Source: Dimorphilus gyrociliatus
Taxonomy: Eukaryota; Annelida; Polychaeta; Dinophilidae
Direction of reading: 5' to 3'
Assembly: GCA_904063045.1 (NCBI GenBank)
Contig: CAJFCJ010000012.1
Coordinates: 2,678,335 to 2,742,334, forward strand
DNA: 64,000 bases
In this document: positions 11,401 through 23,200 of the stretch, piece by piece
Numbering within the stretch: the stretch's first letter is position 1
How the letters are laid out: each line of letters begins with the position of its first letter
Made by a program: the position numbers and the translations under genes
Notes under the pieces: generated by a model
What the model was told of the DNA's origin: nothing
Seen by the model: only the letters and a program-made list of their open reading frames with translations
The model's database searches: none

Positions 11401-14357
11401 TTCATCTTCCATTTCATCCGAAATTGAAAATTGAAATAGGTCTTTTTAAACAAACAAACAATTGTTAATGAGAAAATTTGGATGAAAAACTGCAATGATT
11501 CTTACACGGAAGTCTACAGAAATTGTCATTTAACACCTTTTTCTCACAATTCAGTGGAACAATAGAATATTTTAGGCCAAATTTTGCAATGATAGATAGA
11601 AATATAAAGCATTTTGTGAATGATTGACGAGTGAGATGGGTGGTGAATAATTTTGAACTTTGGGGAGCGAAACATTTCTCCGCGTAGCTTGAAAACGATA
11701 GATTATTGAGATTAAAGATAGTCTCTAAAGTAGGATAATGGAAAAAGTGTCCCAATCTATACAAATTTTCAGCCTATTCGCTGTCGACCTTAGAACTGGT
11801 GATATAGTGAAACTACAAGGACATTTTTCCCATTTCCCCATTTTTTGTAAAAGAAGCGTCTACCCTTCGCTATCGTCGAGTAAAAAACTGTAATATTCAT
11901 ATGGTATATTATCGTCGTGAACAAGCACCTGGTGTCCTTTAACGTCCCTAATGACTTTCAGCTCTGTTTACAGAGAATAAAACCCGATTTATGGAATAGT
12001 ACATCAATTGGAAAATTTGTTCCTTATTTACTTCCGGCTATGTTATTTTGTAATTTTAGAAAATTTGATTTTTCATTAATATTCGACATCTGTTCAACAA
12101 ATTTAAACTCTTTATCCGATAAATATAACAGCGTAGCATTGTATTTATTGCATTCAGCCGATGCCTCGTTTATAGAAATCATACTGGAATGTTGAATTTG
12201 CGTATAGCATCCATTTTTAAAGATATACGCATCCTTATCTTTGCAAGTAATCTCTGTTTAAAGTAAACGAGCTCTTAATGCGTTAGGATGCCTAATCAAG
12301 TCATACCGGCGTTATTAAAACACTCAACAAGAAACTGATCAGTTAGATCAGTAAAGAAAGACATTGAACTGCAAAAAATCAACATAGTCGCTTAGTTAAT
12401 ATACAAGAAAATATGAACAAGCGCACACACACGCCCACATACATACCTGGCATATGATGAAGCGTTAAATAGAATTGCGCAATCGGACAAATTATATCGA
12501 TTTGAACAGCTGATTGAGAAGATTTTATCCTTGACGAAGGGGATATTGTAAGAGAATATTCCAGAAGTTAATGTTCCACTATCGTATCCGAAATGTTGAC
12601 AGACGGCTAAAGTTTCGTACATTTTGAAATTTCTCAACGAAAGTACATAATAAACGAAATTGCGGTAGACGAGTAGCATTCCAGTAAAACTACGTAAACT
12701 ACTGCCATCTTTTCTGTTGTAGTTTGTTGCCGTTAAATACTTGTTACCGTCGCTTAAAAGTATAAAATCGCCGTCTGCATTATAAATTTTGCTATTTAAT
12801 ATTATTAAATCAATTTTTTTTATGAATTATAGGCTTTTTGGACTTTTAACTTCCGTTCTGTTTGTGCATAGTGACGTCTGTACAGTTCCTGCTTCAGGTC
12901 CGTCGATTAGTTGGCATTCCTTAAACGATTTCCTATTCCTTAGACACGAACCAAAAAATGGCGTTACCCGACCGTCTAAATGATAATTCATTTCCGGACA
13001 ATTGGTAAACTATGTTATTTGATATTTTATAGAAAAATTAACATCGAGTAAAGAGTTTTCAACTAATTCAACAACTTTTTACCTTCATACCATCGACAAA
13101 CTTTTGTAAATTCTTTGTTGGAATAGGTACTTGTCCAATCAATTCGCAAATTAGATAAGCAGCTTCAACATGCTTGTGCAGTTGACCAAACACTAGTGGA
13201 ATGTGACCGAAAGTTTTCGAGTTAATTAAAAGGCTTGTCCTATCTTTGGCGTAGGTATTGAATAAGAATCTTTTATAAAACGGTTTCATGAGTTCAATGG
13301 AGAAATCTGTTTGTCAAACGTTTCGTTCTTAACAAGAAAGAGTACCAGTCAGTCAGTCAAACAAACAAACAAACAAACAAACAACATTACCTTCCAGTTG
13401 GTGTTTAGAGCAGAAAACAGATGATAAATTCAAGCTTATCCCATTACGGACAAATTTGAGTTTCAATGAATTATTAACATTTTCAATAAGAATTCTATTC
13501 TCTACATCGATCTGTAAATGAGTTTCATTCCGATAGAATTCAGATTTGCTGCACAAATTCATATTGAAACTCGAATGATTTCTCAATAATTTATACGTTT
13601 TTCTATTATTTCTTAAATACAATTGATAATTTATCTTTTCATGATGAAGACTTGCAAATACAACTGAAATTAAAGTACAATTTACAGTTTACAACTTATA
13701 CACTAACCCTAACCCCAACAGCTATTTTATTATCCTAACACTTACACGGTGAACTTGTCTTGTAACATTTCAAACAGAATGAACCGACGGTATGATGTCT
13801 ATTTGTCGAAGCTATATACTTTCTACAAAAGAGAATATTGAAGGAGGTTAGAAGCATAATACTATTTAGAAAAGAAAGACAGATCTGGAAATTACAGAGT
13901 ATATTTCTCATTAACATTCATTGGCATCAACAATAATACGTCTGAAAGGAATTATGAATACTTTACCACCAGTTGTATTTTACTATAAGGGTAAACTATC
14001 TACTCTTTTACCGTCTTTTGGATCGCATGCTTCGGCAATAAAGTGAATGTGGTCGTAACCCAATAATCTACATAATCTTTGGTGATAGTTTCCGGCTATA
14101 CCGCTTCCAAACGCCAAGTAGAGTGTCTTATTCATTGACTTAAGGACGACAAAGACTTTACCATAGATTGAAATATCATTTTCAATTAGAGGTTTTATAG
14201 AATAAGTAAACAAATTTCCGTTTAAATACGGCGCAACATCTGAATTGTCGGTAAATGAACAAGTCGAAAATCCATTAATCCCATTAGGAATTAAAGAGAA
14301 TAGAGTTGAAATTCGAAAGAGAACTATTCTCAGTAAACTACAAGAGACGCTAGACAT
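8497..14357 (-). CDS. Receptor 1: SRCR-like / CTLD / LDLa / LRR / 7TM GPCR
   Basis: Eighteen exons, read on the - strand: 14357-14012, 13941-13896, 13822-13746, 13663-13391, 13306-13083, 13009-12844, 12774-12447, 12368-12307, 12253-12032, 11963-11864, 11756-11506, 11441-11175, 11088-11061, 10981-10851, 10818-10450, 10359-9071, 9019-8746, 8675-8497. They sum to 4632 nt, giving 1543 aa. Order of domains: signal peptide (about 1-33); cysteine-rich SRCR-like modules (LCRLLGYDHIHF about 100; VCQHFGYDSGTL about 430); a C-type-lectin-like domain (about 510-698); six LDLa repeats (about 710-1003, e.g. CDGEEDCYSGEDERNC); LRRs (about 1005-1200); a 7TM domain (about 1225-1525). The 7TM has D2.50 in LSFADL, ERF at DRY, CCWFP and NPLIY. 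LDLa-LRR-7TM is the plan of relaxin receptors and Lymnaea GRL101; the lectin/SRCR-like N-terminus is extra. It presumably binds an extracellular ligand at the plasma membrane and couples to G proteins. Start chosen at the first ATG before the hydrophobic segment. Exons 8, 10, 13, 15 and 17 match the lengths in its twin at 33676-39551. Confidence 0.85.
13705..13720. repeat. Telomere-like TTAGGG pairs (several sites)
   Basis: CTAACCCTAACCC-type blocks occur here (intron of receptor 1) and at about 14661, 27014, 34974 and 40221, each with about two copies of the TTAGGG unit. Most sit in introns or intergenic DNA. Confidence 0.7.
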
Positions 14358-14795
14358 TTTTGTTTTGATTGAATGAAAATGATACAAGGCAAATGATACA
14401 CTCTATCCTATAATGTATGATATTTCATATTCTCCATAACACATTCTAAATAACGCGTATTCAATAATTAGCTTTGATTTAACAATATCAGCTTCGAGTT
14501 GAACGAAACGTATAAAACTATTTATATTTCTTCATTTTTGAGTTTTATAAATAAATATTGTAAACTCCTATTGAATTGATATGAATTTTGTAGTTAATAA
14601 ACTAAATTTTACAAGCTATTTATTCATATTTATTCAACAGTAATTGTACTTTTTACTATACTAACCCTAACCCTTGTAAACAAAAAGTTATTTCATTTTT
14701 AACGTGTTTTTTATTAGCTATAGTTAGAAATTCTTGAAACTCATAGTCACTTTTCAACCACGGCAGCTAACGTCCTCTTCTCTTACGGATTTAGA
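14358..14795. promoter_or_regulatory. Divergent intergenic spacer (receptor 1 / F5/8C-like gene)
   Basis: 438 bp between two divergently transcribed start codons, so it should hold both promoters. It is AT-rich and carries a telomere-like CTAACCCTAACCC at about 14661-14673. I cannot point to a specific core promoter element. Confidence 0.45.
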
Positions 14796-17165
14796 ATGCG
14801 GTTTCCGTCTTTATGTTTCGTAATACTTCTGCTATCGGATACCTGCTCGACGGCAGGATTAAGGAAAACCAGTACGGTTTTTTTTGTCGACATTCTGCGT
14901 TTCGTCTGTTAATTTGTATACTGTTTGTCAATTGTTGCAGAGGGAAAACTAATAAATATCGCTAATCTGAAAAATTCGGCTACTTGCTCATCTACCTCTC
15001 ATTTCCCCGATTGGAGAGGTATTTCATTCGGATGCGACAAAGCAATGATTCCAAGTTGGGAAGGATTCGATGACTGGGTGACTTCTTGCCAGTTTGAAGA
15101 GTGCCTCAACGAATGGATTGCCATTGATTTTAGGAAGGAATACGATATACTTGACTTTTGCATAAAGCAAAAGATCAATATAAACCAAAAAAAGTTAGAG
15201 TTAGTTTCGGAGGAAATGCAGGCGCAGCAGTATACACGTTGAATGTTCGAACAACGTGCTTTTTATTAAAACAAGGCACAGGTCATTCAGTTTCTAGCAT
15301 TAAACTTCAAGTTGACGAACTTCATAGTAACCTTTAGAAACTTGGTTACGAGTCAATACTCGTCTTTGCTTACGACGGTATGTATAAATACTATATGTAG
15401 TGTATATATTATATACATGCAGAGTATACTATATACAGTATGATACTGCGTATTTTAACGAAATTCGCCCCTTTACATTTAAATAGACGAAGCGTTGATG
15501 GAAGATGATAAAATCTATACAAATGTGGCCGACTCTCTTTTAGGAGCAACTTGCCACCAAACTAGTTTTTCCCAAGAAAATCCATGTTCCAAAACTATGC
15601 AAGAGCTATATTACAAAGAGTGGACTTTGAATTGTGCGCCGGACTGCATTGGACAATCTGCCACTATAACGTTTGCATACCCAACCAAACCAGACCGTTT
15701 ATGCATTAAAAATAGGTATAATCGTTGAAATATGATGAAAATATTCACTTAAGAATGTTGTTTGCCAAACAACATTTGATAATAATAGAATAGAACCAGA
15801 CTCGTCTGTCAAACAGTTGAAAGTAACGTGGAGTTCTTTGCACGTTCAATTTATGATGTTGAAAAGTGGCTGGACGACAATGTGTTTAACCTATAATGGA
15901 CAATCGACGACGACAGAGACCTCCGTCCGACTAGAAATATTACAGATTGAACCAACCAATGGTGTTCTTGTCGGATTTGGTCCAATTCAAATATATGGTA
16001 ACGACTGTATATAGTATACTGTATTTGGTTAAGTCAGTTTCTTCCAATTATGCACCTTTTTTGTTTTTGCCTTCAGCCGCTGACAAGAAAGTCTACGCAA
16101 TAGACGATAAAACGAATTACGCTTACCCCGTTCCCGCTCTTTTACATAATAATTTCACTTATATAGCCTTCCGCGTTAAGGGTCAACTTGCTGGTTTCAC
16201 CGACGATTGTTCGTCCCTTTCTGTAACATTTACGAAGGATTCAACTATTTTAAATCGATTGCTGCTCGATCAAAAATCACCGAACGAAGAATCCCTCCTG
16301 AACATGGTGTATCCCACCGCTCAAAGTCATAAGTTAAGTCATGCAGGATCGTTGGTCGATTGCGACGAATGGAACGATTTCTGGTTTGAATTTACCGGAA
16401 GTCAAGTAAAATTCGGTATAGGAGATCCAAACGAACGTTCATATCTACAATCTATAAACTTCACTTCATCCGTAAACCTTTTGAAAGTAACCGAAATTGA
16501 ATTTCAAAATACCGAATCACCGTTGATTAACAATGTACAGATTCTTCGTATAGGTAAAAGTAAAATAAAACTTACTTTCTGTTTGTTGATCTCTACACTT
16601 AACTACTAAAACTACTTAAATTCTACCCAATACTTTCTTATTCCTCAGGCGGAAGACAGCTTACTCTGTTGGACAGCGTAAAATGTAAATTTTCGGCCTA
16701 CTACAACTTCTTTGATCAGTACATCTTCGTTTGCGTTCCACTCCATTCGGCGTCCTCTTTCCTGCAGTTGAAAGTTAAAAGTGACCAAGGCACAAAGATA
16801 ACTATCTATAATCCAATAGTTATTAAAACGGCCGACGACAGTTCGAGACAAACCGTCTTTAGCAATATGAACAACACCGAAAATGAAAAGTCCTCGTACG
16901 GACACTTGTGTCATCCTAACAGTGCAACGAACGACTATACTCTATTATCGTTCGATTGCCAACCAACAAATAATTTTAAATTAAAGGAAATCATCAATAG
17001 AGTTGTTTTGAATGGCAAAGAGAGTGTGAGTAAGCAATTGACTTGTCATTTATCCTTCTCGAGTTTGTAACGACCCCCTTTTCAATACAATAACACAAAA
17101 ATTACAAGGTCGAAATAGATACGAATGGATTTAAATTGAATCATTATGTTCAAGTTCATCTTTAA
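14796..17165 (+). pseudogene. Damaged secreted F5/8C-like gene
   Basis: Exons by splice phase: 14796-14871 (signal peptide MRFPSLCFVILLLSD), 14941-15377, 15487-15715, 15789-15997, 16077-16553, 16649-17025 and possibly 17109-17165. Exon 2 starts like an F5/8C (discoidin) domain (NIANLK, then WIAIDF about 70 residues on). The frame has to shift near 15168 to continue into a good match (RVSFGGNAGAA), and an in-frame TAG occurs at about 15336. The other exons read cleanly: one has LCIKNR, and exon 16077-16553 has NDFWFEF...VKFGIG, like the farnesoic-acid-O-methyltransferase-like (FAMeT) domain. The last proposed exon would overlap the 3' end of the decarboxylase gene on the other strand by 35 nt. 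With one frameshift and one nonsense codon in a single exon it is either a recent pseudogene or affected by assembly errors. Intact, it would be a secreted carbohydrate-binding-type protein related to the two genes at 20-29 kb. Confidence 0.6.
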
Positions 17166-18618
17166 GTCTTAGTATGTCCTTAACAGAGACGTCTATATCG
17201 TCGTAGGTTGTCCTAAATGAACTAACGCTGATACGTATAACAGACTTTCCATTCCATTTTGCTCCGCCAAGCCAACAGACACCAGAATTCTGGATTGATT
17301 TCAACAGTAAATTAGTCCTATTGTCGTCCTTATGGCGTACAAGGATTTGATTAAAGACTATAGAATTTAAAATTTCTAATCCCTCCTTTTCGAGTTTTTC
17401 TCCAAAATAGACGGCTTTCTTGTGTAATTCCCATACCAATTCGCCAACTCCATCCCTACCGAGACTTTTTAAACTGGCCCACATTTCAATAGCTCTTGCA
17501 CGCCTCGACATTTCGGTTGTATAGACCATGTTATCTCGATTTTCGCTAACAATGATATAGGAACCTGTCATTTGCATCGAGTTGATTAATTGCTGCCTAT
17601 GTCTGCATAGGATGACGCCGCAATCGTACGGAGTATTTAAGGTTTTATGCCCGTCAACCGACCACGAATCTGCCAAGTCAACACCCTTAGTTAGATGATT
17701 GAATCTCTTATTCGCCATTGCAAATAGTCCAAACGCTCCATCAACGTGAACGTAGGCGCCAACCTCCTTTGCCCTCTGACAAATAGTTTGAAAATCATCG
17801 AAAGAACCGGAATTCACGTGTCCAGCTTGTAAAATTAACAACGTTCTACCATCCAGCCGAGGTAGTTGATCGGCGGTCATTCGGCCTTGGTCGTCAACCG
17901 GAACTTTAACGATATTCGCCGTACCGAATCCAACGATTGAAAGAGCCTTATAAACAGTTGAATGGGAACCTTCTCCCAAGACAACTTTTATTGGCGGTGC
18001 GTTAAATAGGCCTCCTTCGAAAACATTGTAGCCGGCTTTTGTTAAAAGATAGTTGCGTCCAACAGTCAATCCAATAATTGTAGCCGTTGAACTACCACTA
18101 ACAAACCCAGCGACAGTTTCCTCCGGTAGACCTAATAGGTCAACTAGCCATTTTTCAACAACTTGTTCAAGTTTACTGGCTACTGGAGACATGACAAACA
18201 GAGCGGCATTCTGATCCCAAACGTCAGTTAGCCATTTCGAGGCGAGAGCCGACGGTAGGATTCCTCCGCAAACGAAACCAAAGTAACGACCACCAGTTTG
18301 GGCAACACTTGCAGGACTGCCATAAGTATGAAGCGACTCTAGAATCGATTCAATATCTTCACCACCATTTTGAAGATTTGTATCAAAAACATCTAATTTA
18401 TCAATGGTACTTTGATCTGGATAAACTGGCCTATCATCAATTGTATTAATATAATCTGATGAATATTTGTGAGCTTGATCTAATGATCCGGCGATATCTT
18501 GTAATCTTATTCTCTCTACTATAGGGCTAATGTATTTCTCAGCCATTTGTTTACTTACATCAGCTGATCCTTGCCCCCCTTTTACTGAGTAATTGTTAAT
18601 CCCTTCAGTAGTAGCCAT
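17131..18618 (-). CDS. PLP-dependent (group II) decarboxylase, intronless
   Basis: 495 residues, single exon. Fold-type I PLP enzyme of the aromatic-amino-acid / glutamate / diaminobutyrate decarboxylase family. Visible features: GFVSGSSTAT (phosphate-binding region, about 171-180), His219 in EGSHSTVYKAL (ring-stacking His), Asp293 in HVDGAFG (pyridine-N contact), and Lys325 in SVDGHKTLNTPYDCG (Schiff-base lysine), followed by the C-terminal small domain. The usual length for the family is 450-520. It would release CO2 from an amino acid; the substrate cannot be read. The active-site segment resembles bacterial and fungal proteins annotated as aspartate-aminotransferase-family / PLP decarboxylases more than animal AADC (typically HVDAAY and NPHKW). 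Together with the absence of introns among intron-rich neighbours this suggests horizontal transfer (inference). It is convergent with the damaged F5/8C-like gene. The start is the ATG at 18618. Confidence 0.9.
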   Translation of the reverse strand: MATTEGINNYSVKGGQGSADVSKQMAEKYISPIVERIRLQDIAGSLDQAHKYSSDYINTIDDRPVYPDQSTIDKLDVFDTNLQNGGEDIESILESLHTYGSPASVAQTGGRYFGFVCGGILPSALASKWLTDVWDQNAALFVMSPVASKLEQVVEKWLVDLLGLPEETVAGFVSGSSTATIIGLTVGRNYLLTKAGYNVFEGGLFNAPPIKVVLGEGSHSTVYKALSIVGFGTANIVKVPVDDQGRMTADQLPRLDGRTLLILQAGHVNSGSFDDFQTICQRAKEVGAYVHVDGAFGLFAMANKRFNHLTKGVDLADSWSVDGHKTLNTPYDCGVILCRHRQQLINSMQMTGSYIIVSENRDNMVYTTEMSRRARAIEMWASLKSLGRDGVGELVWELHKKAVYFGEKLEKEGLEILNSIVFNQILVRHKDDNRTNLLLKSIQNSGVCWLGGAKWNGKSVIRISVSSFRTTYDDIDVSVKDILRLKDELEHNDSI

Positions 18619-20233
18619 TCGTAGCAGATATTACCATTTATTACGAAAATATTTGTCGATAGGATCTTTAAATCTTACGTTTACGAAAATAAAACAGGGA
18701 AATCTTCAACCTAAAATCCTACCCTGACACCAACAGTAAAAAGTCGGCTAATGTGAGAAATCAAACTAAGCTAAGGCTCCATCTAGTGTTAATAAAATAG
18801 TATAAAAGAAGTAAAAGCTATAGATTTCAAATTGTCACTTATTAAAAATGTCTTTAAAATCTTAATATATTAGGCCTATTTTTTCTTTCTCGCAATAAAC
18901 CATTTGAACCTTTTTCTTTAATCAATCCGCTTTAATCCTTCATTAGCAATGTCCGGAAGAAACTATCATCTGAACTCGAGTAATAAACCCCCCTACCCCT
19001 CAGATGGAACTATTACAGCTAACAAAGATCTCATAGATCAACAACAGATACAATACCCTACTTCGCATAACAATATTATTCAGTTAAGGTTAAATAACAA
19101 TGCCAACTGCCCACCCTGTAGACAACTACTGGTGGGAGACTCATCGATATTCAATGTTGGCAAGGTCAAATGCATGATTAATGAACAACTCTCACAACTG
19201 CGATAAATGTCAAGTTGTCTCTCCTGGCTACACCAAACAGTGTGGTAGAGGAGAAACTCAAGGATATCTGGTCTCAGAGAGTTGAATAGGACCCATATCA
19301 GAGCATATGAGAATATTTGGTCCTACCAGCATGAAATTCACGCCCATTAAGTCTATTGGTGTGGACAAAAGCTACATGAATAGATTATGCGAAATTCTAT
19401 GTTTTGGGGTCGAGACTAACTGGACTAAGGTACAGATATTTCTAGGCTACCAGCAAGGATGGTGTAATTAATGTTTGGGGGAAGAATGAATGGATTATGG
19501 TAAAAACTATTGAACTGAATATCGGGCACCTCGCTTAAACTATCAATGTGGAGATGGGGATATATAGTACTCACAAATAGTTTACATTTTCTATCCAAAC
19601 ACTTGGGTATACATCAAAAACATTTTTAATGAATTGTTAACTCCCAATTATCGAATATAAATGAACACTTTACCCCCTCAGTACAGACCTGAGGAAGAAA
19701 GGAAATAATTCAACATCATCTACAATTCCCAGTCGAGTTGTCAGTGCGCGTGGCTTACTTAAAATTTCAATAGGCTATAGTAAAGTTTTTACACGCATTC
19801 AAAATATAAACATTCAAGTCGTTGAATATGCAAAGTCTCAACACTATAGTTTCCCCTTATAGATGTGCATATGAAAAGTTAATATTTATTGAACATGTTT
19901 TAAGTATTCAACAACTTATGAAACTGTTAATAAGAAACATAATTTATAGATAAACGATGTATATTGTATATATTGTAAGTAAAAGTCATTGCAGTTCATT
20001 CGAATCAAAGATTTATGAATTGTAATCATTCAACATTAACAACTCTCTGCATCTGTATTTAGGATATTAATTATATGAATAATATCAATTGCAATTTTAA
20101 TATCTATAAATTTTCTTGTATCATTTGATTCAGAGCTGGCGACTTGCTTGCTTCTTGCTTGCTTATGCTTCTCGAGCATAATCTCTCTATGCCTTAATAT
20201 TTGACTCTCTATTCGACTTTAACTAGTTTACCA
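18619..20233. other. Intergenic DNA, possibly old repeat remnant
   Basis: 1.6 kb without a clear gene. A polar, asparagine/glutamine-rich open frame (18949-19206) has no recognisable domain. The surrounding sequence (about 18950-19750) reads like degenerate mobile-element DNA rather than a spliced gene, but I cannot name a family. A GCTTGCTT repeat lies at about 20146-20168. Confidence 0.35.
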
Positions 20234-23200
20234 ATGGTTTCTACGACAACAACTACTACCTTGATCTTTATCATCATTTGTCTTCACTTATTTACAGATT
20301 ATGGATATTCAGGTTTGTTGACAAATATGTTCCTTTCACCCTCATCTATATTCTGGAATAATCGGAATGGCGCAACGTATAGGTGTTATCTGTACATAGG
20401 TTCATTTTGTAAATAAGGCGTTAGGTGCAGGGTTGTGGCTAACATTAACCCTAATTATTTAAAAGACTTGAAAGGGGGGAGTGGAGGAGAAACAAATGAA
20501 ACATAAATATTATCAATATTATTAAAATGTCATTGTATTGCATTTTCTTTTGTTTCTTTGTCTTCTACTCTATGACTTTTTTTTAACGATAGAAAAGCAA
20601 TGTTTGCCCGAAGGAAAGTGTTCGAGCTTTGAAATATGCGAAAATGGAGACTGCAAATGCAATTTACGGTATGGGCAAAAAATTTGCGATAACGGTAAGA
20701 TAATAGCTTTTTTTTTTAGCTAAACAGTGAATTATCTTCTCACTTATTATCTATTCTTAGCGAGGAATTTAGCTTTAAGAAAGTTGATGATACCGCTTGA
20801 CCTGCAAACATTGAGTCCATGGTATTTTTCTACNNNNNNNNNNNNNNNNNNNNNNNNNNNNNNNNNNNNNNNNNNNNNNNNNNNNNNNNNNNNNNNNNNN
20901 NNNNNNNNNNNNNNNNNNNNNNNNNNNNNNNNNNNNNNNNNNNNNNNNNNNNNNNNNNNNNNNNNNNNNNNNNNNNNNNNNNNNNNNNNNNNNNNNNNNN
21001 NNNNNNNNNNNNNNNNNNNNNNNNNNNNNNNNNNNNNNNNNNNNNNNNNNNNNNNNNNNNNNNNNNNNNNNNNNNNNNNNNNNNNNNNNNNNNNNNNNNN
21101 NNNNNNNNNNNNNNNNNNNNNNNNNNNNNNNNNNNNNNNNNNNNNNNNNNNNNNNNNNNNNNNNNNNNNNNNNNNNNNNNNNNNNNNNNNNNNNNNNNNN
21201 NNNNNNNNNNNNNNNNNNNNNNNNNNNNNNNNNNNNNNNNNNNNNNNNNNNNNNNNNNNNNNNNNNNNNNNNNNNNNNNNNNNNNNNNNNNNNNNNNNNN
21301 NNNNNNNNNNNNNNNNNNNNNNNNNNNNNNNNNNNNNNNNNNNNNNNNNNNNNNNNNNNNNNNNNNNNNNNNNNNNNNNNNNNNNNNNNNNNNNNNNNNN
21401 NNNNNNNNNNNNNNNNNNNNNNNNNNNNNNNNNNNNNNNNNNNNNNNNNNNNNNNNNNNNNNNNNNNNNNNNNNNNNNNNNNNNNNNNNNNNNNNNNNNN
21501 NNNNNNNNNNNNNNNNNNNNNNNNNNNNNNNNNNNNNNNNNNNNNNNNNNNNNNNNNNNNNNNNNNNNNNNNNNNNNNNNNNNNNNNNNNNNNNNNNNNN
21601 NNNNNNNNNNNNNNNNNNNNNNNNNNNNNNNNNNNNNNNNNNNNNNNNNNNNNNNNNNNNNNNNNNNNNNNNNNNNNNNNNNNNNNNNNNNNNNNNNNNN
21701 NNNNNNNNNNNNNNNNNNNNNNNNNNNNNNNNNNNNNNNNNNNNNNNNNNNNNNNNNNNNNNNNNNNNNNNNNNNNNNNNNNNNNNNNNNNNNNNNNAAA
21801 TATTTGTCGGTAATGAAAAGAGAATTTTTCATAAATTTTATACAAAATTAGATATATTTCCTCTCATTCTCCTCCTTTTCCTCCTCCTCCTCCTCCTCAT
21901 ACAGAAAATATCGCCCACTTGAAACCAGCCTTAGCGAAATGGACAGAAGAGAATCTAAGCGTGCTTACGGACGGAAATTTCATGCACTCTCCAACTATAC
22001 GATTAAGTTTGAATTTTTGGGTTGCAATTAATCTTCTCGCTTATTATAACGTGTACGGCATCGATATGAAATTATTGCCACCCATTGAGGCGGGCGCCAT
22101 TCCAAATCTGTTTGTCGAAATATCGAATGAAAATCCTTCGTTGTTGACGACTGCAGCTCTCTGTGCAGAGGGAATCGACGAAAGTTTATACAATAATTTC
22201 CTATCGTTTCTATGTAGGAGAGGTGGTGTGAAAGGTCAATTCATTATTTTTCGAAGCAAACACCTGACGTTCAGTCATATTTCTGTTAAGGAGATTGAAG
22301 CATTTGGACAGTATCTAAGACCTTCCAATATCAATAATACTAACATACTTTTGCACAAGCCAACATGGTCATCTAGCAGCCAGGAAATCCAAACCGAGAG
22401 TTTCGGGGCGACAGACGGATCCTATAGGTCTTATTATCTGTCGACCAACCACAACCATCCTTGGCTTAGGGTGGATATGCTTAAAACTTATAAAGTTTTT
22501 ACGATAGCCATACAAAATAGAGATCCTCTTTGTAAGTAAAATAACGGCGTAAATTTATCAATTGGTTCTTTCCGCCAATAAAACTTTCTTCCTTTCAACT
22601 ATTATTTAATAGCTGAAAATAGAAATCTTAAAATAATCGGATTAATATCGGATTATCAGCATTTCAACATTCACCAGAGTGATATGTATTCCAAAAAGTG
22701 CTTTGAAAATCAACACCCATTCGAGAGTGGTGAATACAGAGCTTGGAATTGTATGCATCCAACTCCTGTTGGTCGATACGCCATTGTCTATTTACCTTTA
22801 CAAGAATCTTTCTCCATTTTTCAAATGGAAGCATACGGAGAAGAAATTGCTAATGATGATCTCTCTCCTCTCCCAATAATCAAAGCTGATAGAAATTCAG
22901 ACAACGGTAGCTTTGACGATAGAGACGCCGAACAGCAGTATTCTATTAAAGCTGTCGATCAATTGCCGTTCAACGTTGATTGGCAACAAGTCTATTTCTC
23001 ATGTACTGGAAACTTTAAGGATAACCATCAGGAAGGAAGATTTACTATCTATCTAGATAATGTCTACCTTGTTCGACAGATTGTTCTTCTCTCCCTCCTT
23101 CCATTCAATACAAGTAAAATAGTAAATTTTTTTCTCTGATTAGCCTGTTTTCTCTACTGTTATTTTCTCCTTTAAAAGACAACTTTGAAGATGTACAAAT

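Noticed and set aside
12789-12983. + strand 64-residue frame with a hydrophobic start
   Set aside because: Antisense to exon 6 of receptor 1, whose splice phases and homology with receptor 2 are clear.
13359-13385. Possible CRISPR-like or direct repeat array (CAAA)n
   Set aside because: Simple tetranucleotide microsatellite inside an animal intron.
18949-19206. Candidate small protein MSGRNYHLN...
   Set aside because: No signal, domain or splice context; the surrounding DNA looks like a degenerate repeat, so it is not annotated as a gene.
20727-21922. Several 350-370-residue frames on both strands
   Set aside because: They exist only because N was read through; there is no sequence evidence.
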